Positions 35,104-44,376 of a stretch of 64,000 nucleotides of DNA are shown one piece after another. This DNA comes from Streptomyces himastatinicus ATCC 53653 (GTDB lineage Bacteria > Actinomycetota > Actinomycetes > Streptomycetales > Streptomycetaceae), in assembly GCF_000158915.1 (NCBI RefSeq), contig NZ_GG657754.1, forward strand, positions 8,830,124 to 8,894,123, read 5' to 3'. The notes under the pieces were generated by a model that saw only the letters and a list, made by a program, of their open reading frames with translations, ran no database searches and had not been told where the DNA came from. Each line of letters begins with the position of its first letter. The first letter of the stretch is position 1. The translations under genes and the position numbers were made by a program.

Positions 35104-36651
35104 TTGCTGAAGAGGGCGCGCCCGAGCTTGAGGTTCCTACTCCCTTTGTCTGGTTCCGCTCTGTCCCCGGCCGCGCGCCTTCGCGGTCTGAAGCCCGATT
35201 GGCTGACCGATCCGAAGGTCTGGCGTACCGAGGTCCTGGCCGGCCTGGTGGTCGGGCTCGCGCTGATTCCCGAGGCGATCTCGTTCTCGATCATCGCCGG
35301 GGTCGACCCGGCCATCGGCCTGTTCGCCGCCTTCACCATGGCCGTCACCATCTCGCTGGTCGGCGGGCGCCGGGCGATGATCTCCGCCGCGACCGGCGCC
35401 GTGGCGCTGGTGATCGCCCCGATGAACCGTGAGCACGGACTGGGTTACCTGATCGCCACGGTGATCCTCGCCGGTGCCGTCCAGATCGCGCTCGGCGCGC
35501 TGGGCGTGGCGAAGCTGATGCGGTTCATCCCCCGCTCGGTCATGGTCGGCTTCGTCAACGCCCTCGCCATCCTGGTCTTCATGGCCCAGGTCCCCGAGAT
35601 GACCGATGTGCCCTGGGCCGTCTACCCGCTGCTCATCGGCGGCCTGGCGCTGATGGTGTTCTTCCCGAAGGTCACCACCGTGATCCCGGCCCCGCTGGTG
35701 TCGATCGCGATCCTCAGCGTCATCACGGTCGCGGCCGGGATCGCGGTCCCCACCGTCGGCGACAAGGGCGACCTGCCCTCCTCCCTGCCGGTCCCCGGCC
35801 TGCCCGATGTGCCCTTCACCCTGGACACCCTGACTACCATCGCGCCCTACGCCATGGCCATGGCCCTGGTCGGTCTGATGGAGTCGCTGATGACCGCCAA
35901 GCTCGTCGATGACATCACCGACACCCACTCCAACAAGACCCGTGAATCCATCGGCCAGGGCATCGCCAACATCGTCACCGGCCTCTTCGGCGGCATGGGC
36001 GGCTGCGCCATGATCGGCCAGACGATGATCAACGTGAAGGTCTCCGGCGCCCGCACCCGTCTGTCGACGTTCCTGGCGGGGGCGTTCCTGATGGTGCTGT
36101 GCATCGCCTTCGGACCGGTCGTCTCCGACATCCCCATGGCCGCCTTGGTCGCCGTCATGGTCATGGTGTCGTTCACCACCTTCGACTGGCACTCCATCGC
36201 CCCCAAGACCCTCAAGCGGATGCCCGCCGGGGAGATCGCCGTCATGGTGATCACCGTCGCGGTCGTCGTGGCTACCCACAACCTCGCCATCGGCGTCGTC
36301 GTCGGCTCGATCACCGCCATCGTCGTCTTCGCCAAGCGCGTCGCCCACTTCGCCGAGGTCACCGCCGTCACGGACCCCGACCACACCACCGTCGTCTACC
36401 GGGTCACCGGCGAGCTGTTCTTCGCCTCCTCCAACGACCTCGTCGGCCAGTTCAACTACGCCACCGACCCCGACAAGGTCGTCATCGACCTGTCCGCCGC
36501 CCACATCTGGGACGCCTCCTCCGTCGCCACCCTCGACGCCATCGAGACCAAGTACGCCCAGCGCGGCAAAACCGTCGAGATCACCGGCCTGAACGACCCC
36601 AGTGCCCACCTCCACGGCAAACTCAGCGGCGAGCTCACAGCCAACCACTGA
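35104..36651 (+). CDS. SulP-family inorganic anion transporter with STAS domain
   Basis: The 515-residue protein has the SulP signature region (VLAGLVVGLALIPEAISFSI near residue 42), about 10-12 membrane segments, and a C-terminal STAS domain (VTGELFFASSNDLVGQF, then VVIDLSAAHIWDASSVATLD, about residues 430-500). It would carry sulfate, bicarbonate or a similar anion. TTG at 35104 is the likely start, although the true start could lie a few codons downstream. The neighbouring MerR gene and the palindrome at 34862 suggest its regulation. Confidence 0.88.
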   Translation: MLKRARPSLRFLLPLSGSALSPAARLRGLKPDWLTDPKVWRTEVLAGLVVGLALIPEAISFSIIAGVDPAIGLFAAFTMAVTISLVGGRRAMISAATGAVALVIAPMNREHGLGYLIATVILAGAVQIALGALGVAKLMRFIPRSVMVGFVNALAILVFMAQVPEMTDVPWAVYPLLIGGLALMVFFPKVTTVIPAPLVSIAILSVITVAAGIAVPTVGDKGDLPSSLPVPGLPDVPFTLDTLTTIAPYAMAMALVGLMESLMTAKLVDDITDTHSNKTRESIGQGIANIVTGLFGGMGGCAMIGQTMINVKVSGARTRLSTFLAGAFLMVLCIAFGPVVSDIPMAALVAVMVMVSFTTFDWHSIAPKTLKRMPAGEIAVMVITVAVVVATHNLAIGVVVGSITAIVVFAKRVAHFAEVTAVTDPDHTTVVYRVTGELFFASSNDLVGQFNYATDPDKVVIDLSAAHIWDASSVATLDAIETKYAQRGKTVEITGLNDPSAHLHGKLSGELTANH

Positions 36652-36829
36652 CCCCAACCATTCCGCCTGGCCGGAGCAGTCGCCCCCATTGCCGTCGCCG
36701 GCGACTCGTGTCCGCCGACCATGCTCCGCTGCGTGACCAGGCCGAGGTGTTCGGCCTGGCCGCGCAGCGGCCGATGAACGCGGGTTCGGCTCTTCATAGC
36801 CCCGGCTCGGTGCCGCTGCCGCTGCCCGC

Positions 36830-37320
36830 CTTCGACGGTGGCGGCCGGTGTCCAGCGGTGGCCGTCCCGTGACAGCTCGACGGTGTACTTCTTGGGACGT
36901 TCGTCGCCCCAGTCCGCGGTACGGGGCCCGGATGAAGGGATCGGCGCTCCGCTTGGTGTAGGTCATCGCCGCGCAGCCCGGGTCGCCCAGCTCGCTGGAG
37001 ATGATCGAATGCACGCTGTCGGTCATGCTGGGACCGTCCGGATCGGTGCGTGGGACGTAGTAAGCCATGTCGGCACGGGTGACGTCCGCCGACTGCGGGT
37101 TCTCCCACGGGTAGCGCATCAGCACCACATCTGCCTGCTTGGCCTTCTTGCCCGCGTAGCCGTCGTACTCCGGGTGTGTTCCGGTCTTCTTGTCGAACGG
37201 GATCCGAAGGCTGTCCGCCACGCGCGACCATTGGGGGTCCGCGGGCTGGCCGAGGATCTTGGCGGCCCGTACCGCGAAGCGCAGCGCGTCCCGTGACCCG
37301 GCTGACCCAGAAGTCGGCCA
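36830..37320 (-). pseudogene. Decayed GH65-type glycoside hydrolase (trehalase/phosphorylase family)
   Basis: The minus strand reads RDALRFAVRAAKILGQPADP, IPFDKKTGTHPEYDGYAGKK, AKQADVVLMRYPWEN, then MAYYVPRTDPDGPSMTDSVH and TKRSADPFIRAPYR. This is the (alpha/alpha)6-barrel core of GH65 enzymes, in which KQAD, YP and GP.M are conserved. After a frame change comes ERPKKYTVELSRDGHRWTPA, which resembles an F5/8-type C (discoidin) domain. Both ends and the segment between are missing. Confidence 0.6.
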
Positions 37321-37329
37321 CCCCCCGGA

Positions 37330-37455
37330 GTATCTCCGCGCCCCTTCTGCCTGAACGATGTCAACACACCCGAGGCCGAACAGGATCGCGTCGCCGCCGA
37401 ACTCCACACCTTCCTGGAGAACTACTTCCCCTTCCCCAGCCGCTACGAGCGCTGA
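37330..37455 (+). pseudogene. C-terminal tail of a Stealth-family capsular phosphotransferase
   Basis: The frame reads RPFCLNDVNTPEAEQDRVAA then ELHTFLENYFPFPSRYER and stop. It matches the ending of Stealth proteins (FC.ND near the start of conserved region 4, FLE.YFP.PS.FE at the C-terminus), which transfer sugar-1-phosphates in capsule synthesis. Only about 40 residues remain. It abuts the GH65 remnant, so two unrelated genes were truncated at one junction. Confidence 0.6.
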
Positions 37456-37470
37456 CGACCCTTCGATCCG

Positions 37471-38952
37471 TCAGGGGAAGGCCAGGGTCTGAGCGAGCAG
37501 CGTCACGAGGACGAGCACCGTGGGAAACAACGCGAGGAACATGGCGAAGGTGTATCCCATGATGTCGCGCGCCTTCAGGCCGAGGATCGCGAGGGTGGGG
37601 AGCATCCAGAAGGGCTGGAGCAGATTGGCGCTGGCCTCGCCGAGGTCGTACACCACGACCATCCATCCCTGGTTCACGTGGAGTTCGTTGGCCGCCCCGA
37701 GGACGTAGGGTGCCTCGATCACCCACTTGCCACCGCCGCTGGGTACGAACACCCCGAGCACACAGCTGTAGATACCGATGAGGGCCGGGTAGAGGTGCTC
37801 GTTCGACACCGACACCAGCCAGTCTGCGATGGTCTGGTGCAGTCCGGTGAAAGCGATCATTCCGAAGATGCCGCCGTACAAGGGGAATTGGAGCAACACG
37901 CCCGAGGCGGCCGGTGTTCCCTCCCTGAAGGCGCGGGCGAGGTGTACGGGCCGCCAGTGCAGGATGAGGGCCAGCAGGATGAGGATCAGGTTGACGGTGT
38001 TCAGATCGAGCGCGTTGAGCGGATTGCCCTCGGCGTGGGCGAAGTGGCGGGCGAGATACCACACGCCCAGAACGAAGAGCGCGATCGTGAGGGTCGGGCT
38101 GAACTCGACCCATTCGCCGGGGCGGCTGCGTCGGGAGCTCGGGCTCTTCGTGCGGAGCGGGGGACCGAGATCGATGCCGAGGCGCTCCGCGGTCATCGCA
38201 CGCTCCGGAGACGGGGCCAGGAACCACGCCATGGTGACCGCCACCGCGAAGACGACCACCGTGGCCACGATGCCCTGCCAGAGGAAGATGGTGTCGGTCA
38301 GGGGAATGACCCCGCTGCCCCGCTCCTCGGCGATGATCTTCTGCACGGCGGCGGGGCTGGAGACCGCGCTGGCCACCTGTAGCGCGGCCGATCCCGACAG
38401 GCCCTGGGCCCACACGGTGCCGAGCCCGAGGAAGGCCATGGCTCCGATGGCGCGGTAGTCGACTCCGGGCAGTCGGCGGGCGATCTCCTTGGCGAGGATG
38501 GCGGTGAAGACGAGGCTGAAGGCCCAGTTCACGTAGGCGGTGGTCATGGCGACGGCGGCGGTGAACGTGATGGCGCCGCGCGGAGTCCGGGGCAGGGCGG
38601 CGAGCCAGGCGATGAGGCGGGCGACCGGTGGCGAGACCGCGACCGCGTAGCCGGCGATGACGATGATCGCCATCTGGAGGGTGAACTCTATGAGTGACCA
38701 GAATCCTTTGCCCCATGCGTCCACGAGGCCGAAGCCGCTGGTCGCTTCCGGGTCGCTCGGCGTGCCGAGCAGGCTTTCCCCTGAGACGAGTCCCAGGGCG
38801 AGGACCACGAAGGTGCCGATCAGGACGAAGCCGAGAGCGTCGGGCAGCCACTTCTCGGAGAAGTGGGTGAATCGCAACGCCAGGCGGGCAAGCCAGGTTT
38901 CACCGCCGCCGCTCACCTCCGCTTCCGATGTCTTGGAGGGGTTCGTGGTCAT
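37471..38952 (-). CDS. Short-chain fatty acid transporter, AtoE family
   Basis: The 493-residue protein has about 12 membrane segments. Family-like stretches are FSEKWLPDALGFVLIGTFVV (about 30-49), the glycine-rich VFVPSGGGKWVIEAPYVL (about 405-422), and HVNQGWMVVVYDLGEASANL near the C-terminus. It would take up short-chain fatty or keto acids by cation symport. ATG at 38952 follows AGGAGATCC. It is a single gene with no adjacent thiolase or CoA-transferase. Confidence 0.87.
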   Translation of the reverse strand: MTTNPSKTSEAEVSGGGETWLARLALRFTHFSEKWLPDALGFVLIGTFVVLALGLVSGESLLGTPSDPEATSGFGLVDAWGKGFWSLIEFTLQMAIIVIAGYAVAVSPPVARLIAWLAALPRTPRGAITFTAAVAMTTAYVNWAFSLVFTAILAKEIARRLPGVDYRAIGAMAFLGLGTVWAQGLSGSAALQVASAVSSPAAVQKIIAEERGSGVIPLTDTIFLWQGIVATVVVFAVAVTMAWFLAPSPERAMTAERLGIDLGPPLRTKSPSSRRSRPGEWVEFSPTLTIALFVLGVWYLARHFAHAEGNPLNALDLNTVNLILILLALILHWRPVHLARAFREGTPAASGVLLQFPLYGGIFGMIAFTGLHQTIADWLVSVSNEHLYPALIGIYSCVLGVFVPSGGGKWVIEAPYVLGAANELHVNQGWMVVVYDLGEASANLLQPFWMLPTLAILGLKARDIMGYTFAMFLALFPTVLVLVTLLAQTLAFP

Positions 38953-39220
38953 ACGGATCTCCTGTTCTTTCGAGTTCGCCCGGCTTCGCGTACCTTCGCC
39001 GGTGCCCTTGAGCTGCGTCCGACTTCTTTCTGTTGCGGCCCGGTCGTCGCAGGGCGAGGTGCGCAAGATACTGATGGGGGGCGATCGCAGGAGGCAATGG
39101 GGGAGTCGCATACCGGTTGAGGCTGCGCCATGTGGAAGGCCGCCATGGAGGATCACCGGCGCGTGGGTACGGTCGGCGCATGGCCGTGCGGTTCGCATGG
39201 CCTGTGGTCAACGTCGGGGC
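38953..39220. promoter_or_regulatory. Upstream region of the AtoE-like gene
   Basis: These 268 bp have no supported gene. The minus-strand ribosome-binding site AGGAG lies at about 38958-38962. The rest presumably holds the promoter of the transporter, but no hexamers could be matched with confidence. Confidence 0.35.
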
Positions 39221-39425
39221 GCGCTGGTGCAGCAGCTGCTCGCCGGGGGCCCCGGGGTGGTCGCCGCGCTGGGCGGCCGCGATCCGCAGGCCGTCACGAT
39301 CGAGGTCCCGGCCAACGCGCGCGTCGAGAGTTTCGTACCGTTCGACCGCCTGCCGCCGCACGCCGACGTCCTCGTGACCAACGGCGAGCGTCGGCATCGA
39401 CCTGGCCGACTGCTCGACCAGCCCT
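39221..39425 (+). pseudogene. GT1 (MGT-type) glycosyltransferase remnant
   Basis: The frame reads ALVQQLLAGGPGVVAALGGR, DPQAVTIEVPANARVESFVP, FDRLPPHADVLVTNG. This matches the donor-binding half of macrolide/UGT-type glycosyltransferases (PANARV..F.P...LP.ADV.VTNGG). After VTNG the frame changes to SVGIDLADCSTSP, which corresponds to sequence normally about 40 residues later. An internal deletion plus truncation is inferred. Confidence 0.6.
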
Positions 39426-39559
39426 GACCGACGGTCCTGACCCGGGTCCGGCTCCGGCTCGGTCGGGTCCGGACCACGGTGTCTCAGCCGGTCGTGTACT
39501 TCGTGTACTTCGCGTACTTCGCAGCCGGATGGACCTCACCGGCCGCTTGCCGGTGCCGC

Positions 39560-40570
39560 CTACCCGAACAGGGCGCTGTAGCCGTTCAGCGCCGGCTGCC
39601 CGCCCAGGTGGGCGTAGAGCACCTTGGCGTCCTTGGCGATCTCGCCTCGGGCGATGAGGTCGATGAGGGCCGCCATGGACTTGCCCTCGTACACCGGGTC
39701 GGTGACCATGCCTTCGGTCCGTGCGGCCAGCCGCATCGCGTCCATGGTGGACTCGTCCGGGATGCCGTAGGTGCCCGCGTGGTAGCGCTCGTCGAGCAGG
39801 ATCTCGTCGTGGGTGAGTTCCCGGTCCAGGCCGATGAGCGACGCGGTCCCGCGTGCGATCCGCGCCACCTGGTCCCAGGTCTCCTTCGGCTTGGCCGAGG
39901 CGTCGATGCCGAGGATCCGCCGCGGCCGCCCGCCCAGCGTGGCGAATCCGGCGATCATGCCGGCCTGGGTGCTGCCGGTGACCGCGCACACCACGATGGT
40001 GTCGAAGAAGACCCCGAGCTGCTTCTCCTGCTCCGCCACCTCGAACGCCCAGTTCGCGAAGCCCAGCCCGCCGAGCCGGTGGTCCGAGGCGCCGGCGGGG
40101 ATCGCGTAGGGCTTGCCGCCCGCCGCCTCGATCTCCGCGATCGCCTGCTCCCAGCTCTCCTTGAACCCGATGCCGAACCCGGCCTTCACCAGCCGCACGT
40201 CCGCTCCGGCGAGCCGGGACAGCAGGATGTTGCCGACCTTGTCGTACACCGCGTCCGGCCAGTCGACCCAGCTTTCCTGGATCAGCACGCACTTGAGCCC
40301 CGCCCGGGCCGCGACCGCCGCGACTTGGCGCGTGTGGTTGGACTGCACGCCGCCGATCGATACGAGGGTGTCGCAGCCCTGCGCCAGGGCATCGGCGACG
40401 AGGTACTCCAGCTTGCGGGTCTTGTTGCCGCCGTAGGCGATGCCGGAGTTGCAGTCCTCGCGCTTGGCCCAGATCTCCGCGCCGCCCAGGTGCTTGGTCA
40501 GGCGCTCCAGGCGGTGCACCGGCGACGGGCCGAACAGCAGCGGGTAGCGGTCGAAGTCGTTGAGGGACAA
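39560..40570 (-). CDS. acdS: 1-aminocyclopropane-1-carboxylate (ACC) deaminase
   Basis: The 336-residue PLP enzyme cleaves ACC to 2-oxobutanoate and ammonia. It has AKREDCNSGIAYGGNKTRKL, with the PLP lysine at residue 50, and SIGGVQSNHTRQVAA. The C-terminal PVYEGKS and AHLGGQPALNGYSALF carry the Glu and Leu that mark true ACC deaminases; D-cysteine desulfhydrases have a Thr in place of that Leu. Length matches the family. The start is TTG at 40570 behind GGAG. It is the last gene of an operon with a transporter and an M20 hydrolase. Confidence 0.9.
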   Translation of the reverse strand: MSLNDFDRYPLLFGPSPVHRLERLTKHLGGAEIWAKREDCNSGIAYGGNKTRKLEYLVADALAQGCDTLVSIGGVQSNHTRQVAAVAARAGLKCVLIQESWVDWPDAVYDKVGNILLSRLAGADVRLVKAGFGIGFKESWEQAIAEIEAAGGKPYAIPAGASDHRLGGLGFANWAFEVAEQEKQLGVFFDTIVVCAVTGSTQAGMIAGFATLGGRPRRILGIDASAKPKETWDQVARIARGTASLIGLDRELTHDEILLDERYHAGTYGIPDESTMDAMRLAARTEGMVTDPVYEGKSMAALIDLIARGEIAKDAKVLYAHLGGQPALNGYSALFG

Positions 40571-40583
40571 GGGATTTCTCCGA

Positions 40584-41864
40584 TCAGTGAATGTCGAGCC
40601 TGCGCCGCGCGAACGCCACGCAGGACAGGCTGAGCACGGCCAGGAACATCAGGTAGAAGGTCGGCGCGAGCTTGTTGCCGGTCACGTCGACGAGCCAGAC
40701 GATGATCAGCGGCGTCGTGCCGCCGAACAGCATCACGGCGATGTTGTAGCTCACCGCCAGGCCGGTGGCCCGGTTGGTGACGGGGAACAGCTCCGCCATC
40801 ATCGCGGGCAGTGGCGCGAAGTAGCCGGCCTTCAACACGCCGACCAGGAACATCACGCCGAGGATCACCCCGAAGCCCGGTGCGGCGACCAGGAACGCGA
40901 GGCTCGGGTACACCAGCGCGAGGATCAGCGTCGCGAAGATCAGCATGATCCGGGTGCGGCCGAACCGGTCGGACAGGTGGCCCACCACGGGAGTCAGGCC
41001 GGTCAGCACGATCCCGGTGACCAAGGTGGACGCGAATCCGGTCGACGCCGGCAGGTCCAGCTCCTTCACCGCGAACGTGGGCATGTAGGTGATGAAGTAG
41101 CTGATCGCGGTGGACACGGCGAGCGCGCCCATGGCCACGAGCATGCGGTCCTTCTGGGTGCGGAACGTCTCCTTCACCGGCGCGCGTTCCTGGTCCGCGG
41201 TCTTGACGAATTCACCGGCCTCGCCGACGTAACGCCGGATGTAGTAGCCGACCGGGCCGATCAGCAGACCGAAGAAGAACGGGATGCGCCAACCCCACGA
41301 CTCCAGCTGCGCGTCGGACAGCGTGGCCGTGAGCACCGTGCCGAAGGCCGACGCGAGCAGGGTCGCGAGCCCCTGGCTCGCGAACTGCCAGCTGGCCATG
41401 AAGCCGCGCTTCTCGGGCATGTGCTCGACGAGGAAAGCGGTGGCGCTGCCGAACTCCCCGCCCGCGGAGAAGCCCTGGATGAGCCGGGCGATCAGGATCG
41501 CGATCGGCGCGACGAGCCCGATCTTCGCGTACGGCGGCATGACCGCGATGAGCAGCGTCGCGACCATCATGAGCCGGATCGACACCATGAGCGCACGCTT
41601 GCGCCCGGCACGGTCGGCATACGCGCCGAGTACGAGTGCCCCCAATGGACGGACCACATAGGCCACGGCGAACGTGCCGAGCGTCAGCAGCAGCGATACG
41701 GTCTCGTCGGCGGTGGGGAAGAACTGGTTCGAGATCGTCGCGGCGAAGAAGCCGTAGACGAGGATGTCGAACCATTCCAGTGCGTTCCCGATGGACGCGG
41801 CGACGATGACGCGGCGCACCTTCACCGGTGCTTCGGGGGCGGCTGTCTGCGTGGGTGCGGTCAT
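40584..41864 (-). CDS. MFS transporter, metabolite:H+ symporter (MHS) family
   Basis: The 426-residue, 12-segment carrier has the MHS hallmarks ASIGNALEWFDILVYGFFAA (about residues 24-43), DRAGRKRALMVSIRLM and GFSAGGEFGSATAFLVEHMP. Relatives import organic acids, betaines and amino acids. Its ATG overlaps the stop of the M20 gene, and acdS follows after 13 bp, so the substrate is probably ACC or an ACC conjugate. Confidence 0.88.
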   Translation of the reverse strand: MTAPTQTAAPEAPVKVRRVIVAASIGNALEWFDILVYGFFAATISNQFFPTADETVSLLLTLGTFAVAYVVRPLGALVLGAYADRAGRKRALMVSIRLMMVATLLIAVMPPYAKIGLVAPIAILIARLIQGFSAGGEFGSATAFLVEHMPEKRGFMASWQFASQGLATLLASAFGTVLTATLSDAQLESWGWRIPFFFGLLIGPVGYYIRRYVGEAGEFVKTADQERAPVKETFRTQKDRMLVAMGALAVSTAISYFITYMPTFAVKELDLPASTGFASTLVTGIVLTGLTPVVGHLSDRFGRTRIMLIFATLILALVYPSLAFLVAAPGFGVILGVMFLVGVLKAGYFAPLPAMMAELFPVTNRATGLAVSYNIAVMLFGGTTPLIIVWLVDVTGNKLAPTFYLMFLAVLSLSCVAFARRRLDIH

Positions 41865-43255
41865 GGGTGGCTCCTCACGGGAGAGTCCTCGCCGAGGTCC
41901 CAGAACAGGCCGGCCATGATGCGCAGACCCTCCCGCGCCACGGGGGCCAGCAGATGCTCGTCCGGGGCGTGCTGGGCGCAGGCGGGATAGGAGTGCGGGA
42001 CCCAGAGCGTGCACAACCCGAGCTCGCCTGCGAAGGCGTCGTTGGGAAGGCTGCCGCCGAGGTTCGGCAGCAGCGCGGGTGCCGTGCCGGTGGTGCGGCT
42101 GATCGAGCCGAGCGCCCAGCGCACCCAGGGGTCGTCCGGATCCGTCCGGGTCGGTGGCATGGTCGGGCCGACCTCGACGTCGACCATGGGAAATCCGTGC
42201 TCGTCCAGGTGCTTGCGGAGGATGACGCCGAGCTTGTCGACGTCGGTGCCGACCACGGAACGGAGCTGGCAGTGCGCGTGGGCGCTGCCGGGAATGGCGT
42301 TGACCGGGTGGTCCGGGTTGCCGGCGGCGAGCGAGAGGACCTCGACGCTGTTCCAGCCGACGAGGCGCTCGGCCGGGGTGAGACCGGGTTCGCCCCAGCC
42401 GTCGTCGACGGCCGGATCGTCCGGTCCGCCGCCGACCGCGATGTCGCGCAGGGCTTCCCGGACGTTCTCGGGGATCTCCCGGGGCCGCAGACCGGGGACG
42501 AGGATGCGGCCCCGCGCGTCGACGATGGTGGCGAGCGCGCCCGCGAGTACGGTCGCCGGGTTGCGCAGCAGACCGCCCCAGTTGCCGGAGTGGTACGAGC
42601 CCTCGCGCAGATCGGCCCGCAGCGTGAACGGGGTGGAGCCGCGTGAACCGAGGAACAGCGTCGGCCGCTCCGCGGCCACGCGCGGCCCGTCGGACGCGAT
42701 CAGCACGTCGGCGGCGAGCTCGTCCCGCAACTGGGCGCAGACCGTGCGCAGGCCCGGCGAGCCGGACTCCTCCCCGGTCTCGACCAGCACCTTGAGGTTG
42801 AAGCCGAGCCGGCCGCGCACGCGGAGCACATGCTCGAGTGCCGCGAAGTTGATGGTGTGCTGGCCCTTGTTGTCGGCGGTGCCGCGGCCGTACCAGCGGT
42901 CGCCCTCGACCACGACCTGCCACGGATCGAGGCCGGGCCGCCATCGCTCCGGTTCGCCGAGGACGACGTCGCCGTGGCCGTAGACCAGCACCGTGGGCAG
43001 CGCATCGTCCTCGTGCCGGGCCGCCACGAGCAGCGGGTAGTCGCCGGCGGGGTTGTCGACGACGCGCGCCTCGCAGCCCAGTCGGTCGGTGAGCGCCGGG
43101 GCCAGCTCGTCGGTGAGGTAGGAACGCAAGTCCCGCGCCCGCGCCTCGTCCTGGCTTTCGGTAGCGAACGCGACCCGGCGGCCGAGGTCGGCGAGGAATT
43201 CCCCGGAATCGTAGTATTCGGTGGCGTTATCGATCACGGCAGCACGGGTCATCAT
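41861..43255 (-). CDS. M20-family metallohydrolase (dipeptidase/deacylase)
   Basis: The protein is about 464 residues with the M20 metal-site motifs TVLVYGHGDVVLGEPERW (His and Asp near residue 95), GRGTADNKGQ (bridging Asp), ETGEESGSPG (catalytic Glu and metal Glu) and a later SDGPR. It would hydrolyse an amide or peptide bond. Coupled to an ACC transporter and deaminase, it may release ACC from a conjugate such as an N-acyl or glutamyl form. Either of two adjacent ATG codons (43255 or 43252) could be the start. Confidence 0.85.
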   Translation of the reverse strand: MMTRAAVIDNATEYYDSGEFLADLGRRVAFATESQDEARARDLRSYLTDELAPALTDRLGCEARVVDNPAGDYPLLVAARHEDDALPTVLVYGHGDVVLGEPERWRPGLDPWQVVVEGDRWYGRGTADNKGQHTINFAALEHVLRVRGRLGFNLKVLVETGEESGSPGLRTVCAQLRDELAADVLIASDGPRVAAERPTLFLGSRGSTPFTLRADLREGSYHSGNWGGLLRNPATVLAGALATIVDARGRILVPGLRPREIPENVREALRDIAVGGGPDDPAVDDGWGEPGLTPAERLVGWNSVEVLSLAAGNPDHPVNAIPGSAHAHCQLRSVVGTDVDKLGVILRKHLDEHGFPMVDVEVGPTMPPTRTDPDDPWVRWALGSISRTTGTAPALLPNLGGSLPNDAFAGELGLCTLWVPHSYPACAQHAPDEHLLAPVAREGLRIMAGLFWDLGEDSPVRSHP

Positions 43256-43453
43256 TACCCTTAACATGGGAAACGTGCGATTTACAATGCGTCCGGCCGG
43301 TGCGCCGAGTTTACGGAGCGGGATAGGGCGGCGACAGAGGAGGCAATTGCGCGTTTTCGAAAGGTGTATTGCCCTGGCGGCAACGGCCACGGTCGGTCGC
43401 TTCCCCATCACCGTCCTCAGCGGACGTGCTTCGCGCTGGAGTACATTCTCGGA

Positions 43454-44362
43454 ATGCATCTCCTGCCCACGTCGCTGCGCTACTTCCTCGAGGTCGCGCG
43501 TACCGGTTCGATCAGCGAGGCCTCGGAGCGCCTGCACGTGGCCACGTCGGCGATCAGTCGGCAGATCGCGAAGCTGGAGCAGGACGTCGGGGCGCCGCTG
43601 TTCGAGCGCCAGCCGCGGGGGATGGTGCTGTCGGAGGCGGGCGAGATTCTCACCGCGTACGCCCGGCGCAGCGCGCTCGAGGCCGAGCAGGTGCTCGCCG
43701 ACGTGCACGGCGTCGAGGCCCTGCACCGCAGTACCGTCAAACTCGCGAGCTCCGAGGGTTTCGCGCGCGATTTTCTGCCGGCGGCTATCACGGCATTTCG
43801 GGAGAAGTATCCGGGGGCGCGGTTCCGGCTGAATGTCACCGGCCCGGCGGCGGCGACGCGGCAGGTGGTGGACGGCACGGTGGACCTGGCCGTCACCTAT
43901 AGCCTCGGGCCGGAAGGGGGAATCAAGGTCGAGTATTCGCAGCAGCAGCAGATCTACGCGCTGATGCCCGACGATCACCCTCTGGCGTACCGGGAGTACG
44001 TCGAGCTCGCGGACCTGCTGGAGTACCCGCTCGCGCTGATGGACGAGGGGACCACGATCCGGCAGCTCTTCGACGTCTGCGTCGCGCTGGAGGGGCTGAA
44101 CTTCGAGCCCGCGCTCGTCAGCAACTACTCGGGCGCGCTCCAGAGCTTCACGCAGCTACGCGGCGGGGTCACCCTGGTCGGTCCGCTGACGGTGCGGCGG
44201 CGGCTCGGCGCCGACCGCCTGGCGATCGTTCCCATCCGCAACCCGGAACTGAGCCGGCGGAGCATGCAGATACAGTCGATGGCGCGGCGCGCGCTGCCCG
44301 CGGCGGTGCGGGCCTTCCTCGCGCATCTGATCGAGCAGATCGATGACGACCCTCCCAGGTAG
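43454..44362 (+). CDS. LysR-family regulator of the ACC deaminase operon
   Basis: The 302-residue protein has an N-terminal winged helix (LRYFLEVARTGSISEASERL, then HVATSAISRQIAKLEQDVG) and a LysR effector-binding domain. It diverges from the M20-MHS-acdS operon across 198 bp and likely activates it in response to ACC or its precursor. ATG at 43454 is chosen, which places the helix-turn-helix at the usual position. Many proteobacterial acdS genes instead use an Lrp-type regulator. Confidence 0.88.
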   Translation: MHLLPTSLRYFLEVARTGSISEASERLHVATSAISRQIAKLEQDVGAPLFERQPRGMVLSEAGEILTAYARRSALEAEQVLADVHGVEALHRSTVKLASSEGFARDFLPAAITAFREKYPGARFRLNVTGPAAATRQVVDGTVDLAVTYSLGPEGGIKVEYSQQQQIYALMPDDHPLAYREYVELADLLEYPLALMDEGTTIRQLFDVCVALEGLNFEPALVSNYSGALQSFTQLRGGVTLVGPLTVRRRLGADRLAIVPIRNPELSRRSMQIQSMARRALPAAVRAFLAHLIEQIDDDPPR

Positions 44363-44376
44363 ACAGCCGCCACCTC

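Noticed and set aside
35137..37407. Open frame of about 750 codons on the minus strand
   Set aside because: It joins a short GH65-like remnant to the antisense shadow of the SulP gene. Only the first 150 or so residues carry family motifs, so it was treated as a pseudogene fragment.
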